Notes under the pieces: model-generated
What the model was told of the DNA's origin: nothing
What the model saw: the letters and a program-made list of their open reading frames with translations, nothing else
The model's database searches: none
From: Bacteroidales bacterium
Lineage (GTDB): Bacteria; Bacteroidota; Bacteroidia; Bacteroidales; FEN-979
Direction: 5' to 3'
DNA: 64,000 nucleotides
Assembly: GCA_025355465.1 (NCBI GenBank)
Contig: JANXZO010000034.1
Span: 1-64,000 of the forward strand
Part shown: positions 24,949 through 34,062 of the stretch, piece after piece
How positions within the stretch are numbered: position 1 is the stretch's first letter
How the letters are laid out: each line of letters begins with the position of its first letter
Position numbers and translations under genes: made by a program

Positions 24949-26427
24949 TCAACGGGAGAGGATCCCCTGCAGTCGCTTGAGTTCAAACTCCGTCTTTTTT
25001 CTTTCGGTGATGTCTGAAATGGTGATCACGACGCCATACCCTGCGAGGGGCACCGGTGCGGCGGTAACCTGAAGCCATGTGATGACGCAGCCATCTTTCA
25101 CCACGCCCATCTCCACGTTTTCGACCCTGCATTTGTTTTTCAGGGCGATCACCGAAGGGAATTCCTCAGGTGGCATAGGGGTACGGTCGGGCCGGATGAT
25201 GGTCCACTCTTCGCCGGTAATATCCAGTCCGGCAGCTTCGTTTTGCGTCAGCCCCACGAGGTTGCATGCCGCGGCGTTCGCTTCGAGGATCTTTCCGGCT
25301 TCATCGGTGATGAACACCCCCAGCGGGAAGGTCTCAAACAATGCCTTGAATTTTACCAGGTTCATTTCAAGCTTCTCCGAATTTTCGCGGTACTCCAGCT
25401 CGGCGCCGGCACGCGGTCCCACCAGTTTTAGCAGCGATTCGGCCAGTTGCGGGTTGTTCATCGGTTTGCGGCTGATCACCGCAATGAGTCCGATGGGTTT
25501 TCCCTTGCTGTTCCAAAGCGTGGTCCCTGCATAGCTTTCCGCAACCATATCCTGCAAGGCCTTGTCGTGTGGGAAAAGGTGCCGTACATTCTGCCGGTAA
25601 CAACATACACTGCGATCGAGAACTACTCCGCAGGGGGTATCGGCCAGAGTATAAACCTGGTTGTCTTCAAACTTACCGTCGAAAAAGATGGACAGTGTTT
25701 CGGCCGAGAGGCCATCGCCAGCAAGGCGGTCTATGCATACATAATCCATCTCCAGCGCATTGGCCAGGTACCGTGCCAGAGCGCTGAAGAAATACTCGCC
25801 CGAAAGGGTCCATTCCGATTTGATCAAAAAATTACGTGCATCTTCCAGCCGCTTGGGTTCGGTAATGTCGAGCATCAGCCCGTCAATGATGGTATCTTCT
25901 CCACTCACACTGGTGGTGGCCAAGCCATTGAACCACTTCAGCAGGCCATCCAGCTGGATCAGCCGTCCTTCAAAATTCCAGGAACCGGTGAGGGTGGCCC
26001 GGGCCAGAGAGACGATAAAACCCTGCCGGTCGTCGGCATGTATGTAATTGATTATGTCCCATCCCGGCTCTTCAAAATTGACCGGAATACCAAACAACGC
26101 TTCGGCTTTCGGACTCAGGTAGGTGAATTTATTGTGTCCCCCGGGCAAAATTCTCATCTGGAATACGGTACCGGGAATGTTTCGTACGATCTCGAAAAAT
26201 TTGCGTTCACTCTCCCGCTGTGCTTCATCAGCCCGGCGCCGGTCCGATATCTCCGACGCCAGCTTCATCCGGTTGGCCTGCAGATCGAGATTATTATCTT
26301 TCTGACTGATGTCGCACTGACAGAGATCTTCCCGGCATTCATTCAGTTCGCCGGTCAGCAAGTCAATGGTCTTGTGACAATTCGCTAATTCCTGCCTCAG
26401 GGCTTCATATTCAGGGATAGGGGTCAT
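24949..26427 (-). CDS. PAS-GAF-PAS sensory protein lacking an output domain
   Basis: A 492-residue protein from the ATG at 26427 (MTPIPEYEALRQEL). A longer frame adds 18 hydrophobic residues and is less likely. A coiled coil covers about 5-65, a PAS_3-type domain about 70-200 (PGTVFQMRILPGGHNKFTYL), a GAF-like domain about 205-350 with cysteines in TPCGVVLDRSVCCYR, and a second PAS about 360-480 (FETFPLGVFITDEAGKILEA, ISDITERKKTEFELKRL). It ends at LKRLQGILSR. In many relatives that linker leads straight into a further domain, often LQGILPIC-type. No kinase, cyclase or phosphatase domain is present, so it may signal by partner binding or be truncated. It converges with the kinase gene, 10 bases away. 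Confidence 0.85.
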   Translation of the reverse strand: MTPIPEYEALRQELANCHKTIDLLTGELNECREDLCQCDISQKDNNLDLQANRMKLASEISDRRRADEAQRESERKFFEIVRNIPGTVFQMRILPGGHNKFTYLSPKAEALFGIPVNFEEPGWDIINYIHADDRQGFIVSLARATLTGSWNFEGRLIQLDGLLKWFNGLATTSVSGEDTIIDGLMLDITEPKRLEDARNFLIKSEWTLSGEYFFSALARYLANALEMDYVCIDRLAGDGLSAETLSIFFDGKFEDNQVYTLADTPCGVVLDRSVCCYRQNVRHLFPHDKALQDMVAESYAGTTLWNSKGKPIGLIAVISRKPMNNPQLAESLLKLVGPRAGAELEYRENSEKLEMNLVKFKALFETFPLGVFITDEAGKILEANAAACNLVGLTQNEAAGLDITGEEWTIIRPDRTPMPPEEFPSVIALKNKCRVENVEMGVVKDGCVITWLQVTAAPVPLAGYGVVITISDITERKKTEFELKRLQGILSR

Positions 26428-26687
26428 GTTTGGAGCAGTATAAAGGCAGGAGAGGATAAAAACACGCAAATGTAATTCCATACAGTTGTCATGGCAAGCG
26501 TGTATTTACCCGAAATCAGCACGTGTTTTTACTTTTTTTTCAACCACTTTGGCAATTTTTACCTGTCAGCACATTTTTCTCGTATCGGGGCAGGCAGAAA
26601 ATAAATTTTTGCGAAAGAGTTTTTGTATCGTGGAAATTTATAATTTCGGCAGCCAAATGAGAAATAACCATTTAAAATAAGCCAATT

Positions 26688-26978
26688 ATGACCAAAGCAG
26701 AGATTGTAAGCGACATTGTTGAAAAAACCGGAATCGAGAAGGTTACTGTGGAAGCAACTGTTGAAGCCATCATGGAGACGATCAAGAGCTCGATGACCAA
26801 AGGTGAAAATATATACCTTCGGGGCTTCGGAACCTTCCTGTTGAAAAAGCGTGCTGAGAAAACCGGTCGCAACATCTCCAAGAAAACTGCGGTCAAGATT
26901 CCCGCCCACATGGTTCCTGCATTCAAACCCTCCAAGGAGTTTGTATCGGACGTTAAAGTCCGCGTTAAGGTAAAATAA
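26688..26978 (+). CDS. HU/IHF-family DNA-binding protein
   Basis: A 96-residue histone-like protein. The N-terminal helices (MTKAEIVSDIVEKTGIEKVT), the beta-arm segment (GENIYLRGFGTFLLKKRAEK) and the tail (KIPAHMVPAFKPSKEFVSDV) fit the HU/IHF family. The family's DNA-intercalating arm has a proline, here within KIPAHMVPAFKPSK. It should act as a dimer that bends and compacts DNA. It is a stand-alone gene; an A/T-rich region with TTTTTG near 26620 and a TAATTTCG word near 26641 could be its promoter. It is convergent with the hybrid kinase gene, 11 bases away. Confidence 0.95.
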   Translation: MTKAEIVSDIVEKTGIEKVTVEATVEAIMETIKSSMTKGENIYLRGFGTFLLKKRAEKTGRNISKKTAVKIPAHMVPAFKPSKEFVSDVKVRVKVK

Positions 26979-26989
26979 TAACGTTGCAA

Positions 26990-29900
26990 TCAGGTCCAGT
27001 TCTTCACCATCTCCACCAGCAGGTCGGGATCGAAGGGCTTTGAGATATAATCATTGCAACCGGACATGAGATACTTCTCACGGTCATCTTTCATCGCATG
27101 TGCAGTGAGGGCAATCACAGGAATATGGTTTCTTGACGGGTTCTCCCGGATTCTTCGCAGAACGGTAAGTCCATCCATTTTAGGCAGCCCCATATCCAGA
27201 AGGATGAGGTCGGGGTTGACTTTTTCCAGCAGTTCGAGGGCAGCCTGTCCGTCGGAAGCTTCCACCAGGCGGCACACTCCGCCAATCACAGCCCTTACGG
27301 TTACCTGGTTGTCGGGATTGTCTTCAATGAGCATTACGGTCGGCATAGTTCCGGTTCCGGGTTTACCGGCTGCTTTGGTTTTGCCGGCAACGGGTTTGGC
27401 CGGTTCAGCCACCGCCACTTCGGCAGCAGGGGCGGGATTATCCCGGGTGATCATGTGCTGAACTTTTGCGAGCAACTCCTGCCGGTCGATGTCTCCTTTG
27501 TGAAGCAGCTGTTTGATGTTGTTCGATTTCAACCGTGCAAGGTCTTCACGTGTCAGGTTCTTGGCGGTTAAAATCAGCACCGGAATGTTGCATGTTGCCG
27601 GCGCACTGCGGATGGAATCAAGCACCATGAATCCATCTACCTTCGGCATCATCAGGTCGAGAATGATACCATCCGGCACATGGGTTTTGGTATACTGAAG
27701 CGCCTCCTCCCCTCCGTGGGCCACATCAACCTGGTAGCCGGCGGGTTCAAGCACCGATCTGATCTGAAGGATAACGATCTCATTGTCGTCAACTATCAGT
27801 ATCCTGGGTTTGTTGCCAATTGGATAATAACGGGTCTCTTCAAGGTCTTTCAGCAGCCGGGTCAACTCCCCGAGGACCTTTTCCGAGTCGGTGCTGCCTT
27901 TAACCAGGAAGGAGCTGATTTTACCCTGGAGTTCAGCTTTTTCATTGGTGGACAGGTCCTTTGCCGAGATAATGATCACCGGGATGTTTAGGGTTCGCGG
28001 GTCGTTGCGTAACAATTTGAGCAGTTCAAAGCCATCCATGCCCGGCATCACCAGATCGAGCAGGATCAGGTCGGGCATATCATTGCGCAACAACTCCATC
28101 GCTCCGTACCCATTCTCTGCCTCAAGAACCTGGTAATCCTGCGATTTCACAAGGCGAACCACCTCTGAACGTTCAATAATATTATCGTCGACCACCATGA
28201 TTGTTTTGGCTCCGGATGGTCTGACCCGCTGTATTTCGCGGAGGAGTATTTCCGGCCTTATCGGCTTCATCAGGTATCCCGAAGCCCCCAGTGCAAAACC
28301 GGTATCCTGATCGGGAGAAACCGAGATCATGATCACAGGTATATGGCTGGTATGCTGGTTTTGTTTCAGGGTTTGAAGAATTTTCCACCCGTCTATTTCC
28401 GGCATCAGCACATCCAGCGTAATGGCGTAGGGCTGCATCTGTTCAGCCATCTTTACGGCTTCACTGCTTTTCAGACAGGCAACGGTGCGGTATCCTTCTC
28501 GGGCCAGACTAGCAGCCACGAGGTTGATCACGGCAGGTTCATCGTCTACGATAAGGATGGTACGGTCTTTCTGTTCATTTCTTACCGCTACAAACGGGTC
28601 GCGTGGCAAAGGCAGGTTTGATTCTCCTTCATACTTCAGCGGAAGCAGGATAGTGAACGCTGACCCTTTGCCAGGTTCGCTCTCGGCATATATCCTGCCG
28701 CCCAGCAGCATGGCCAGTCTTCTGGCAATGGCCAGTCCCAGTCCGGATCCCTCGAAGGAGCGGCTGGAGGAACCGTCAACCTGCCTGAATTCATCGAAAA
28801 TGGTGGGCAGGTCTTGTTTCGAAATCCCGATGCCGGTATCGGTGATGGTTATGGTTACATGGGTTGAGTCGGCCTTTCCGGCAATGGTGATTTTTCCTTT
28901 GCTGGTGAACTTCACCGCATTGCCGGCAATGTTCTGTACGATCTGGTAAACTTTCTTTTCATCGCTCTGGATCCGGGGAAAATTTTCGGGAAAGGAGCAG
29001 TCAATGTCGATGGACTTATTTACGCAGATCGGCCGGAGTCCGGCAACGATCTGGTCGGCGATTTCGGGCAGGGAGATATCCCTTACGGAGATGTCCATCT
29101 TGCCGGCTTCGATGCGGGAGAGATCGAGGATGTCGTTGATGAGGGACAAAAGCAGCTTGCCGTTGCGTTCGATGATATCGAGATAATTGAGCTCATCGCT
29201 GGTGAGTTTATCCTTGGCTTGCATGTTGAGCACCCTGGAGAGCGCCATGATGCTGTTTAGCGGTGTTCTAAGTTCGTGGCTCATGTTCGACAAAAACTCG
29301 CTCTTCATCCGGTTTGCGTCATCCACCTGCTTTTTCTGCATCTCCAGTTCCACATTCTGGGCCTGCAGTTCCGTGGACTGATGCTGCAGCTCTTCCGTTT
29401 GTGTCTGCAACTCTTCGGCCTGCGCCTGCAGCCTTTCCGATTGGGTCTGAAGTTCTGTGTTACGCAACTCCAGCTCTGTTGCAAGCAGCCTGATCCTGAG
29501 GTTCGATTGGAGGTTGGCAAAGGCGGTGTTGATGGCGATCTGAGTGTTTTTCACAATGGTGAGGGTCTCTTCCGAAAATTCAGACAAGGTACCCAGAACA
29601 ACCATGGCGGTAAGTTCTTTGCCGAGTGACAGGGGAATATAGAGTAACTCCCGGGGCATGGTTTCGCCAAGCACATTCCTGTAGGTAAACATGCTGTCGG
29701 GCGGGAGCTTCTGAATAAGCAGGATATCCCGCTTTAAAATTACTTCACCCATATCACCTTCCATACTTTCGATGTCGTACGGCCTCAGCGCCTCCTTGTT
29801 GATGCCGATGGAGACCAGCGGAACCAGCTCCTTGTGGTCGCTGCTTACAACATACACCAGCCCTACGGAAGATTTCGAAAGCTCAATAAGTTTTTGCAGC

Positions 29901-31102
29901 AGTCCGGTCGAGAAGGTGTCCATATCCTGTGCATGGATCATGGTAGAAGAGATAACCCCCTCACCATGCTGAACGAGGATACGGCTCTGGAGGGCATCGG
30001 CTGTTTTATTGATTGTTTTGGCGAGGAATCCGAATTCGTCGTCGCGGGTTTTTTCGATGCGGCTCCCAAAGTCGCCATTCATGATCTTCTGTGCGATGTC
30101 AACCATGTTCTTTATTGGTTTGCCCATGTTCCGGGCAATCGCCAGGGCCATGATCACAACCGCAACAATGCTGAGAAGTGTGATGATGGCGAAGAAAGTG
30201 TACATCCTGTCGATGGCCGACATCATGTCTTTTACGTCGCGTTTCACGATCAAACCCCATTTCATTACCGGAATCGGCGCATAGGCAGCGATGACCGGTT
30301 CGCCGCGATAGTCCTTGGTTTCCGCTGTATTGGTAATTCCCCGTGAGGATTCGGTGGCAGGCCGGGTTTTTAACATAACCTCCAGGATGGCGCCCGGTTT
30401 ATGGCGCAGTTCGCTGAGTACATAACCTTCCCGGTTTACGATCAGCGATTCTCCGGTGGTTCCCAAGCCGATACGGTTCATCAGCAGCGGATACAACACA
30501 TTTTCAAGCGAGATCCGGAGAACCACCACGGCGATCAGTTTATCCGGCTTTTGAAGAGAGAATACCGGCATGGCGAAGGCCATGGAAGGCCTCTTCTCAA
30601 TAGAGGAGAGGTAGACATCTTTCAGGAAAAGATTCCGGGTAGCTTTGGTCACGGTGAAGTAGGGATCTTCGGATTTGTTTAAACCTTCCTGCGACCGGTT
30701 GCTCGAAATCACAATGTTGCCATCGCTGCCATCCAGAAGGAATATTTCGATGTAGTCCTTGGTGTTTTTCACCCATTCGTTGAAATACTGACGTGCCTCT
30801 TTAATGAGACGCTGCTGATTTTCGCCCTTTTTGTTGTCGAAATAGCCGCTTCTGTCAAGGTTTCGCAGAACAGGGCTCCGGGAAATCGTAAAAGCGTCAC
30901 CCTGGCGGTCAAGGAGCCAGGTATTGACCTGCATGACCTTAAGATCGCGGATGGCCAGCAGTTTCTCCATTTCCGACTCGTGGATGTGAGCGGTGAAATA
31001 GAGAATGATCGCGACGAACGAAGTGAAGAGGGGAATCAGTGAGATGACAAGAAACCAGAATATGAACCGCGATTTGATGGTTTTGAAACTAAATTTTTTC
31101 AT
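26990..31102 (-). CDS. Hybrid sensor histidine kinase with four receiver domains
   Basis: A 1370-residue membrane protein. A transmembrane helix at about 13-38, an extracytoplasmic Cache-like sensor at 45-295, a second helix near 298-320 and HAMP at 320-372 come first. A GAF-like domain (about 395-530) and a glutamine/glutamate-rich coiled coil follow. The HisKA domain has H609 in SNMSHELRTPLN. The HATPase_c domain has DTGIGISKQDL and GSGLGLAI. Four receiver domains end the protein, each with a DD/ED pocket and an aspartate: TLDVLMPEIDG, LLDLVMPGMDG, ILDLMMPKVDG and LLDMGLPKMDG. An alanine/proline/lysine linker separates the third from the fourth. No DNA-binding output is present, so the protein is likely a phosphorelay hub. 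It overlaps the CheR gene by four bases. Confidence 0.93.
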   Translation of the reverse strand: MKKFSFKTIKSRFIFWFLVISLIPLFTSFVAIILYFTAHIHESEMEKLLAIRDLKVMQVNTWLLDRQGDAFTISRSPVLRNLDRSGYFDNKKGENQQRLIKEARQYFNEWVKNTKDYIEIFLLDGSDGNIVISSNRSQEGLNKSEDPYFTVTKATRNLFLKDVYLSSIEKRPSMAFAMPVFSLQKPDKLIAVVVLRISLENVLYPLLMNRIGLGTTGESLIVNREGYVLSELRHKPGAILEVMLKTRPATESSRGITNTAETKDYRGEPVIAAYAPIPVMKWGLIVKRDVKDMMSAIDRMYTFFAIITLLSIVAVVIMALAIARNMGKPIKNMVDIAQKIMNGDFGSRIEKTRDDEFGFLAKTINKTADALQSRILVQHGEGVISSTMIHAQDMDTFSTGLLQKLIELSKSSVGLVYVVSSDHKELVPLVSIGINKEALRPYDIESMEGDMGEVILKRDILLIQKLPPDSMFTYRNVLGETMPRELLYIPLSLGKELTAMVVLGTLSEFSEETLTIVKNTQIAINTAFANLQSNLRIRLLATELELRNTELQTQSERLQAQAEELQTQTEELQHQSTELQAQNVELEMQKKQVDDANRMKSEFLSNMSHELRTPLNSIMALSRVLNMQAKDKLTSDELNYLDIIERNGKLLLSLINDILDLSRIEAGKMDISVRDISLPEIADQIVAGLRPICVNKSIDIDCSFPENFPRIQSDEKKVYQIVQNIAGNAVKFTSKGKITIAGKADSTHVTITITDTGIGISKQDLPTIFDEFRQVDGSSSRSFEGSGLGLAIARRLAMLLGGRIYAESEPGKGSAFTILLPLKYEGESNLPLPRDPFVAVRNEQKDRTILIVDDEPAVINLVAASLAREGYRTVACLKSSEAVKMAEQMQPYAITLDVLMPEIDGWKILQTLKQNQHTSHIPVIMISVSPDQDTGFALGASGYLMKPIRPEILLREIQRVRPSGAKTIMVVDDNIIERSEVVRLVKSQDYQVLEAENGYGAMELLRNDMPDLILLDLVMPGMDGFELLKLLRNDPRTLNIPVIIISAKDLSTNEKAELQGKISSFLVKGSTDSEKVLGELTRLLKDLEETRYYPIGNKPRILIVDDNEIVILQIRSVLEPAGYQVDVAHGGEEALQYTKTHVPDGIILDLMMPKVDGFMVLDSIRSAPATCNIPVLILTAKNLTREDLARLKSNNIKQLLHKGDIDRQELLAKVQHMITRDNPAPAAEVAVAEPAKPVAGKTKAAGKPGTGTMPTVMLIEDNPDNQVTVRAVIGGVCRLVEASDGQAALELLEKVNPDLILLDMGLPKMDGLTVLRRIRENPSRNHIPVIALTAHAMKDDREKYLMSGCNDYISKPFDPDLLVEMVKNWT

Positions 31103-31932
31103 AGCTGCATTTTTTGAAAAACTTTGGCGATTCGGTTAATTTCCCTGAAGGCGTTACTGTATTTAGCATGTATGCTTTCTGACTCCCCGAGAACAAGGTA
31201 TCCGCCGGGGCTGAGAGAACGGAATATTTTGTAGAAGATTTTTTCCTGGTATTCCGGATTGAAGTAGATGAGGACATTCCGGCACAGGACCATGTCGAAC
31301 ATCCCGAATACACTTTCGGGCGGTGCAAAGTTGGTTGGATCGAGCAGGTCGTACCGGGAAAAACTTACCATGCTCTTTACCGCTTTGGAAATTTTGTAAA
31401 ATTCTCCATCCTGTTTGAAATATTTGTTGAGATAACCAAACTTGACTTCATTCATGGTGGCAGCTCCATAAATTCCTTTTTTCGCGAACCGGATTGCTTT
31501 TTCATCCATGTCGGTGGCGAAAATGGTACTTTCGAATGGCTGACTCTCCCGGCTAAAGGTGTCTGAAAGAATGATGGACAAGCTGTAAGGCTCCTCACCT
31601 GTTGCGCAGCCCGCCGACCAGATCCGGAATTCATGGTTTCCGGAAGTGATTTTACTGTGAAGCAAGGCAGGCAGAAGCTGTTGTGAAATTATTTCGAAGG
31701 TGAGCGAATTTCGAAAAAACATGCTTACCGAAATTGTCAGTGTTTCGATCAGTTTTTCGGCTTCACCCGGTGTGCTTTGCAGCAGACGGGAGTAATCGCT
31801 GATGTTGCCGGCATGGGTCTCCTCCACACGCACCATGATCCTTCGCAGAAGCATTGATGGGTAGTGCCCGGCATAGTCATAACCGCACTCCTTATTCAGA
31901 AAGTTGATTATATCGGTGATGGTTTTTTTCAA
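31099..31932 (-). CDS. CheR-type protein-glutamate O-methyltransferase
   Basis: A 277-residue protein with the CheR N-terminal helical domain (SMLLRRIMVRVEETHAGNIS, TISVSMFFRNSLTFE) and a SAM-dependent methyltransferase domain. The glycine-rich SAM motif is at 105-117 (WSAGCATGEEPYS), with the acidic FATDMDEKAI and catalytic-region FDMVLCRNVLIYF further on. The family methylates glutamates on chemoreceptors using S-adenosylmethionine. No chemoreceptor, CheA, CheB or CheW gene is present here. The four-base overlap with the hybrid kinase downstream suggests a dedicated partner role in that signalling pathway, with methylation of the kinase's long glutamate-rich coiled coil as a plausible but untested idea. 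Confidence 0.93.
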   Translation of the reverse strand: MKKTITDIINFLNKECGYDYAGHYPSMLLRRIMVRVEETHAGNISDYSRLLQSTPGEAEKLIETLTISVSMFFRNSLTFEIISQQLLPALLHSKITSGNHEFRIWSAGCATGEEPYSLSIILSDTFSRESQPFESTIFATDMDEKAIRFAKKGIYGAATMNEVKFGYLNKYFKQDGEFYKISKAVKSMVSFSRYDLLDPTNFAPPESVFGMFDMVLCRNVLIYFNPEYQEKIFYKIFRSLSPGGYLVLGESESIHAKYSNAFREINRIAKVFQKMQL

Positions 31933-31961
31933 GATTGGGTAAAGATATGCAAAAGATGCAT

Positions 31962-32753
31962 CTATTCCCGTTTCCAGGAGGTAAAAAGTTTGAGGAACTC
32001 CCGGTGGATACTTTTGTTTGTGGCAATGATCTGTTTTCCGAAGATATAACCGGCGTTGCCTGTAAAGTCACTGACCTGTCCGCCGGCGTTCATAACAAGC
32101 AAGGCGCCCGCTGAAACGTCCCATGGGCTAAGTCCGTATTCGTAGAAGCCGTCGTACCTGCCGCAGGCTGTATAGGCAAGGTCGGCGGCAGCCGATCCCA
32201 GCCGGCGTGCACCACGGCTGTGCTGAAGCAGGTGTTTGAAGATGGCCAGGTAGTCGTCGAGATGTCCGTAATCGTAATAGGGGAAACCGGTGGCAAACAA
32301 CGAATGCGCGATCGACTCCGTTTGCGAAACCCTGATCTCCGAGCCATTCAGCCAGGAGGAGGCGTTTTTCCAGGTGTAAAAGCACTCCTTCAGGTTTACT
32401 TCGTATACCACCCCCAGGATGGTTTCATCGCCTTGCATCAGTCCGATGCTTATGCAATACATCGGTACGCCGTGAATAAAATTGGTGGTTCCGTCGAGCG
32501 GATCGATCACCCAGGTATATTTGGCAGGCAGGAGTTCGGGACTCTCTTCGGCAATAAACCCGCTTCCGGGAAGCAAAAGGCTCAACCGTTGCATGATACG
32601 GCGCTCCGATTCCTTGTCAACCCAGGTTACATAATTATGAATGCCTTTGTGCTGGATATCTGCGGAAGAGAGGTTGGTTACCTCGTGGCGCAGGAATTCG
32701 CCCACCTCGCGGACAAGGTTGCATACATCGTGGGTCAGGGTTTCGAGATTCAT
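31962..32753 (-). CDS. Inositol-monophosphatase-family protein
   Basis: A 263-residue member of the lithium-sensitive phosphatase superfamily. Metal-binding motifs are intact: GFIAEESPELL, WVIDPLDGTTNFIHG and LSPWDVSAGALLVMNAGG. The family removes phosphate from sugar or inositol phosphates, or from 3'-phosphoadenosine phosphates, with Mg2+. Motif spacing fits the SuhB-like group better than CysQ, but substrate cannot be fixed by eye. Its start overlaps the stop of mtaB by four bases, so it is translated together with it, and CheR follows 29 bases downstream. Confidence 0.92.
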   Translation of the reverse strand: MNLETLTHDVCNLVREVGEFLRHEVTNLSSADIQHKGIHNYVTWVDKESERRIMQRLSLLLPGSGFIAEESPELLPAKYTWVIDPLDGTTNFIHGVPMYCISIGLMQGDETILGVVYEVNLKECFYTWKNASSWLNGSEIRVSQTESIAHSLFATGFPYYDYGHLDDYLAIFKHLLQHSRGARRLGSAAADLAYTACGRYDGFYEYGLSPWDVSAGALLVMNAGGQVSDFTGNAGYIFGKQIIATNKSIHREFLKLFTSWKRE

Positions 32754-34045
32754 GCGGGTGTTGTTTTTGGAGAGACAGATTGATCAAACAAGGTCACCTC
32801 CACGATCTGGTTTATCAGTTCAGGATTGAACGGGGTCTTTACCTTGATGTAGTTTTCCGTAAACCCATGCATATACCCATTGGCGTTGTCTGATTCGAAG
32901 AGGACCCTGGCAGTTTTGCCGGAATTCTGCTGGTAGAAGGCACGTTTTTTCTCCTCCGACAACTGATGAAGCACCTCGCTCCGGTGTTTCCGGGTGGTTT
33001 CATCCACCGGGTCGGGCATACGCGCAGCGAGGGTGTTGTCGCGTTTCGAGTAGGTGAAAACGTGCAGGTAGGAGATCTCAAGATTTTGCAGGAAGAGACG
33101 GGTCTCCTCAAAATCCCCGGCTGTTTCGCCGGGAAAGCCTACAATCACGTCGGCGGCAATACATGCATCCGGCATCAGCGAGCGGATCATTGCCACACGG
33201 CCGGCATAGAGTTCGCGGTCATATTTCCGGTGCATGGCCTTGAGGATTTTATTGTTTCCACTCTGCAACGGAAGATGGAAATGGGGGAGGAACTTCGCGG
33301 AGGCGGCTACCTGCGCTATGATCCCGTCGCTGAGCAGGTCGGGCTCAATGGAGGAGATCCTGATCCTCGAAATCCCCTCCAACGATTCAAGTGCCTGAAT
33401 AAGACCGGTGAAAGTCTCTCCGTTCTGCCGGCCAAAGTCGCCAATGTTGACACCGGTCAGCACAATTTCCCGGATGCCTTTTCCGGCAATCTCCCGGGCG
33501 TTTTTCAACACATTTTCGATGGTGTCGCTGCGGCTTTTACCACGTGCCAGCGGAATGGTGCAATAGGTGCAATAGTAATCGCAGCCATCCTGAATTTTGA
33601 GAAATGAGCGGGTACGGTCGCCATAGGAGTAGGAGGGAACAAACGCCGCTTTTTCCGATTTTTCGCGTTCCTGTGTTCCGCCGTGGTAAGGTGTACTTTG
33701 ACTGAGGTGCTCCAGTTCATCGAGAAGGTTGAATTTGCCTTCGTGTCCCAACACCAGATCAACCCCATCCATTTGCGCAATTTCACCCGGTTTCAGCTCC
33801 GAAAAACAGCCGATCACGGCGATCTTTGCTCCCGGGTTGAGTTTATGGGCCCGGCGGATCGCAGCCCGGCACTTTTTCTCGGCTACGGCGGTAACCACAC
33901 ACGTGCTGATCACGTAGATATCGGCCTGGTCGTTAAAGTCCTTCAGCTCAAAGCCTTTTTCTTTGAATTGCCGCGACAGTGCAGATGCTTCCGCGAAGTT
34001 GACCTTGCAGCCGAAATGATGGAAAGCGACGGATTTGGAATTCAT
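32750..34045 (-). CDS. mtaB: tRNA N6-threonylcarbamoyladenosine methylthiotransferase MtaB
   Basis: A 431-residue radical-SAM methylthiotransferase. I place the start at 34045 (MNSKSVAFHHFGCKVNF) because the preceding residues are not conserved family sequence. The N-terminal UPF0004 domain supplies the first cluster cysteines (GCKVN, STCVVTAVAEKKC, VIGCFSE). The radical-SAM cluster motif is CDYYCTYC followed by TIPLARGKSRS. A TRAM-like C-terminal domain follows. The GCKVN signature and the C-terminal layout favour MtaB, which converts t6A37 to ms2t6A37 in tRNA, over MiaB or RimO. It lies in a minus-strand run between a DMT transporter (17 bases upstream) and the phosphatase gene. Confidence 0.92.
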   Translation of the reverse strand: MNSKSVAFHHFGCKVNFAEASALSRQFKEKGFELKDFNDQADIYVISTCVVTAVAEKKCRAAIRRAHKLNPGAKIAVIGCFSELKPGEIAQMDGVDLVLGHEGKFNLLDELEHLSQSTPYHGGTQEREKSEKAAFVPSYSYGDRTRSFLKIQDGCDYYCTYCTIPLARGKSRSDTIENVLKNAREIAGKGIREIVLTGVNIGDFGRQNGETFTGLIQALESLEGISRIRISSIEPDLLSDGIIAQVAASAKFLPHFHLPLQSGNNKILKAMHRKYDRELYAGRVAMIRSLMPDACIAADVIVGFPGETAGDFEETRLFLQNLEISYLHVFTYSKRDNTLAARMPDPVDETTRKHRSEVLHQLSEEKKRAFYQQNSGKTARVLFESDNANGYMHGFTENYIKVKTPFNPELINQIVEVTLFDQSVSPKTTPA

Positions 34046-34062
34046 CCGGCAAAGATACAAAG

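Noticed and set aside
25447-26388. 313-codon plus-strand frame opposite the PAS/GAF protein
   Set aside because: It is antisense to a gene with clear PAS and GAF motifs and matches no family that I know.
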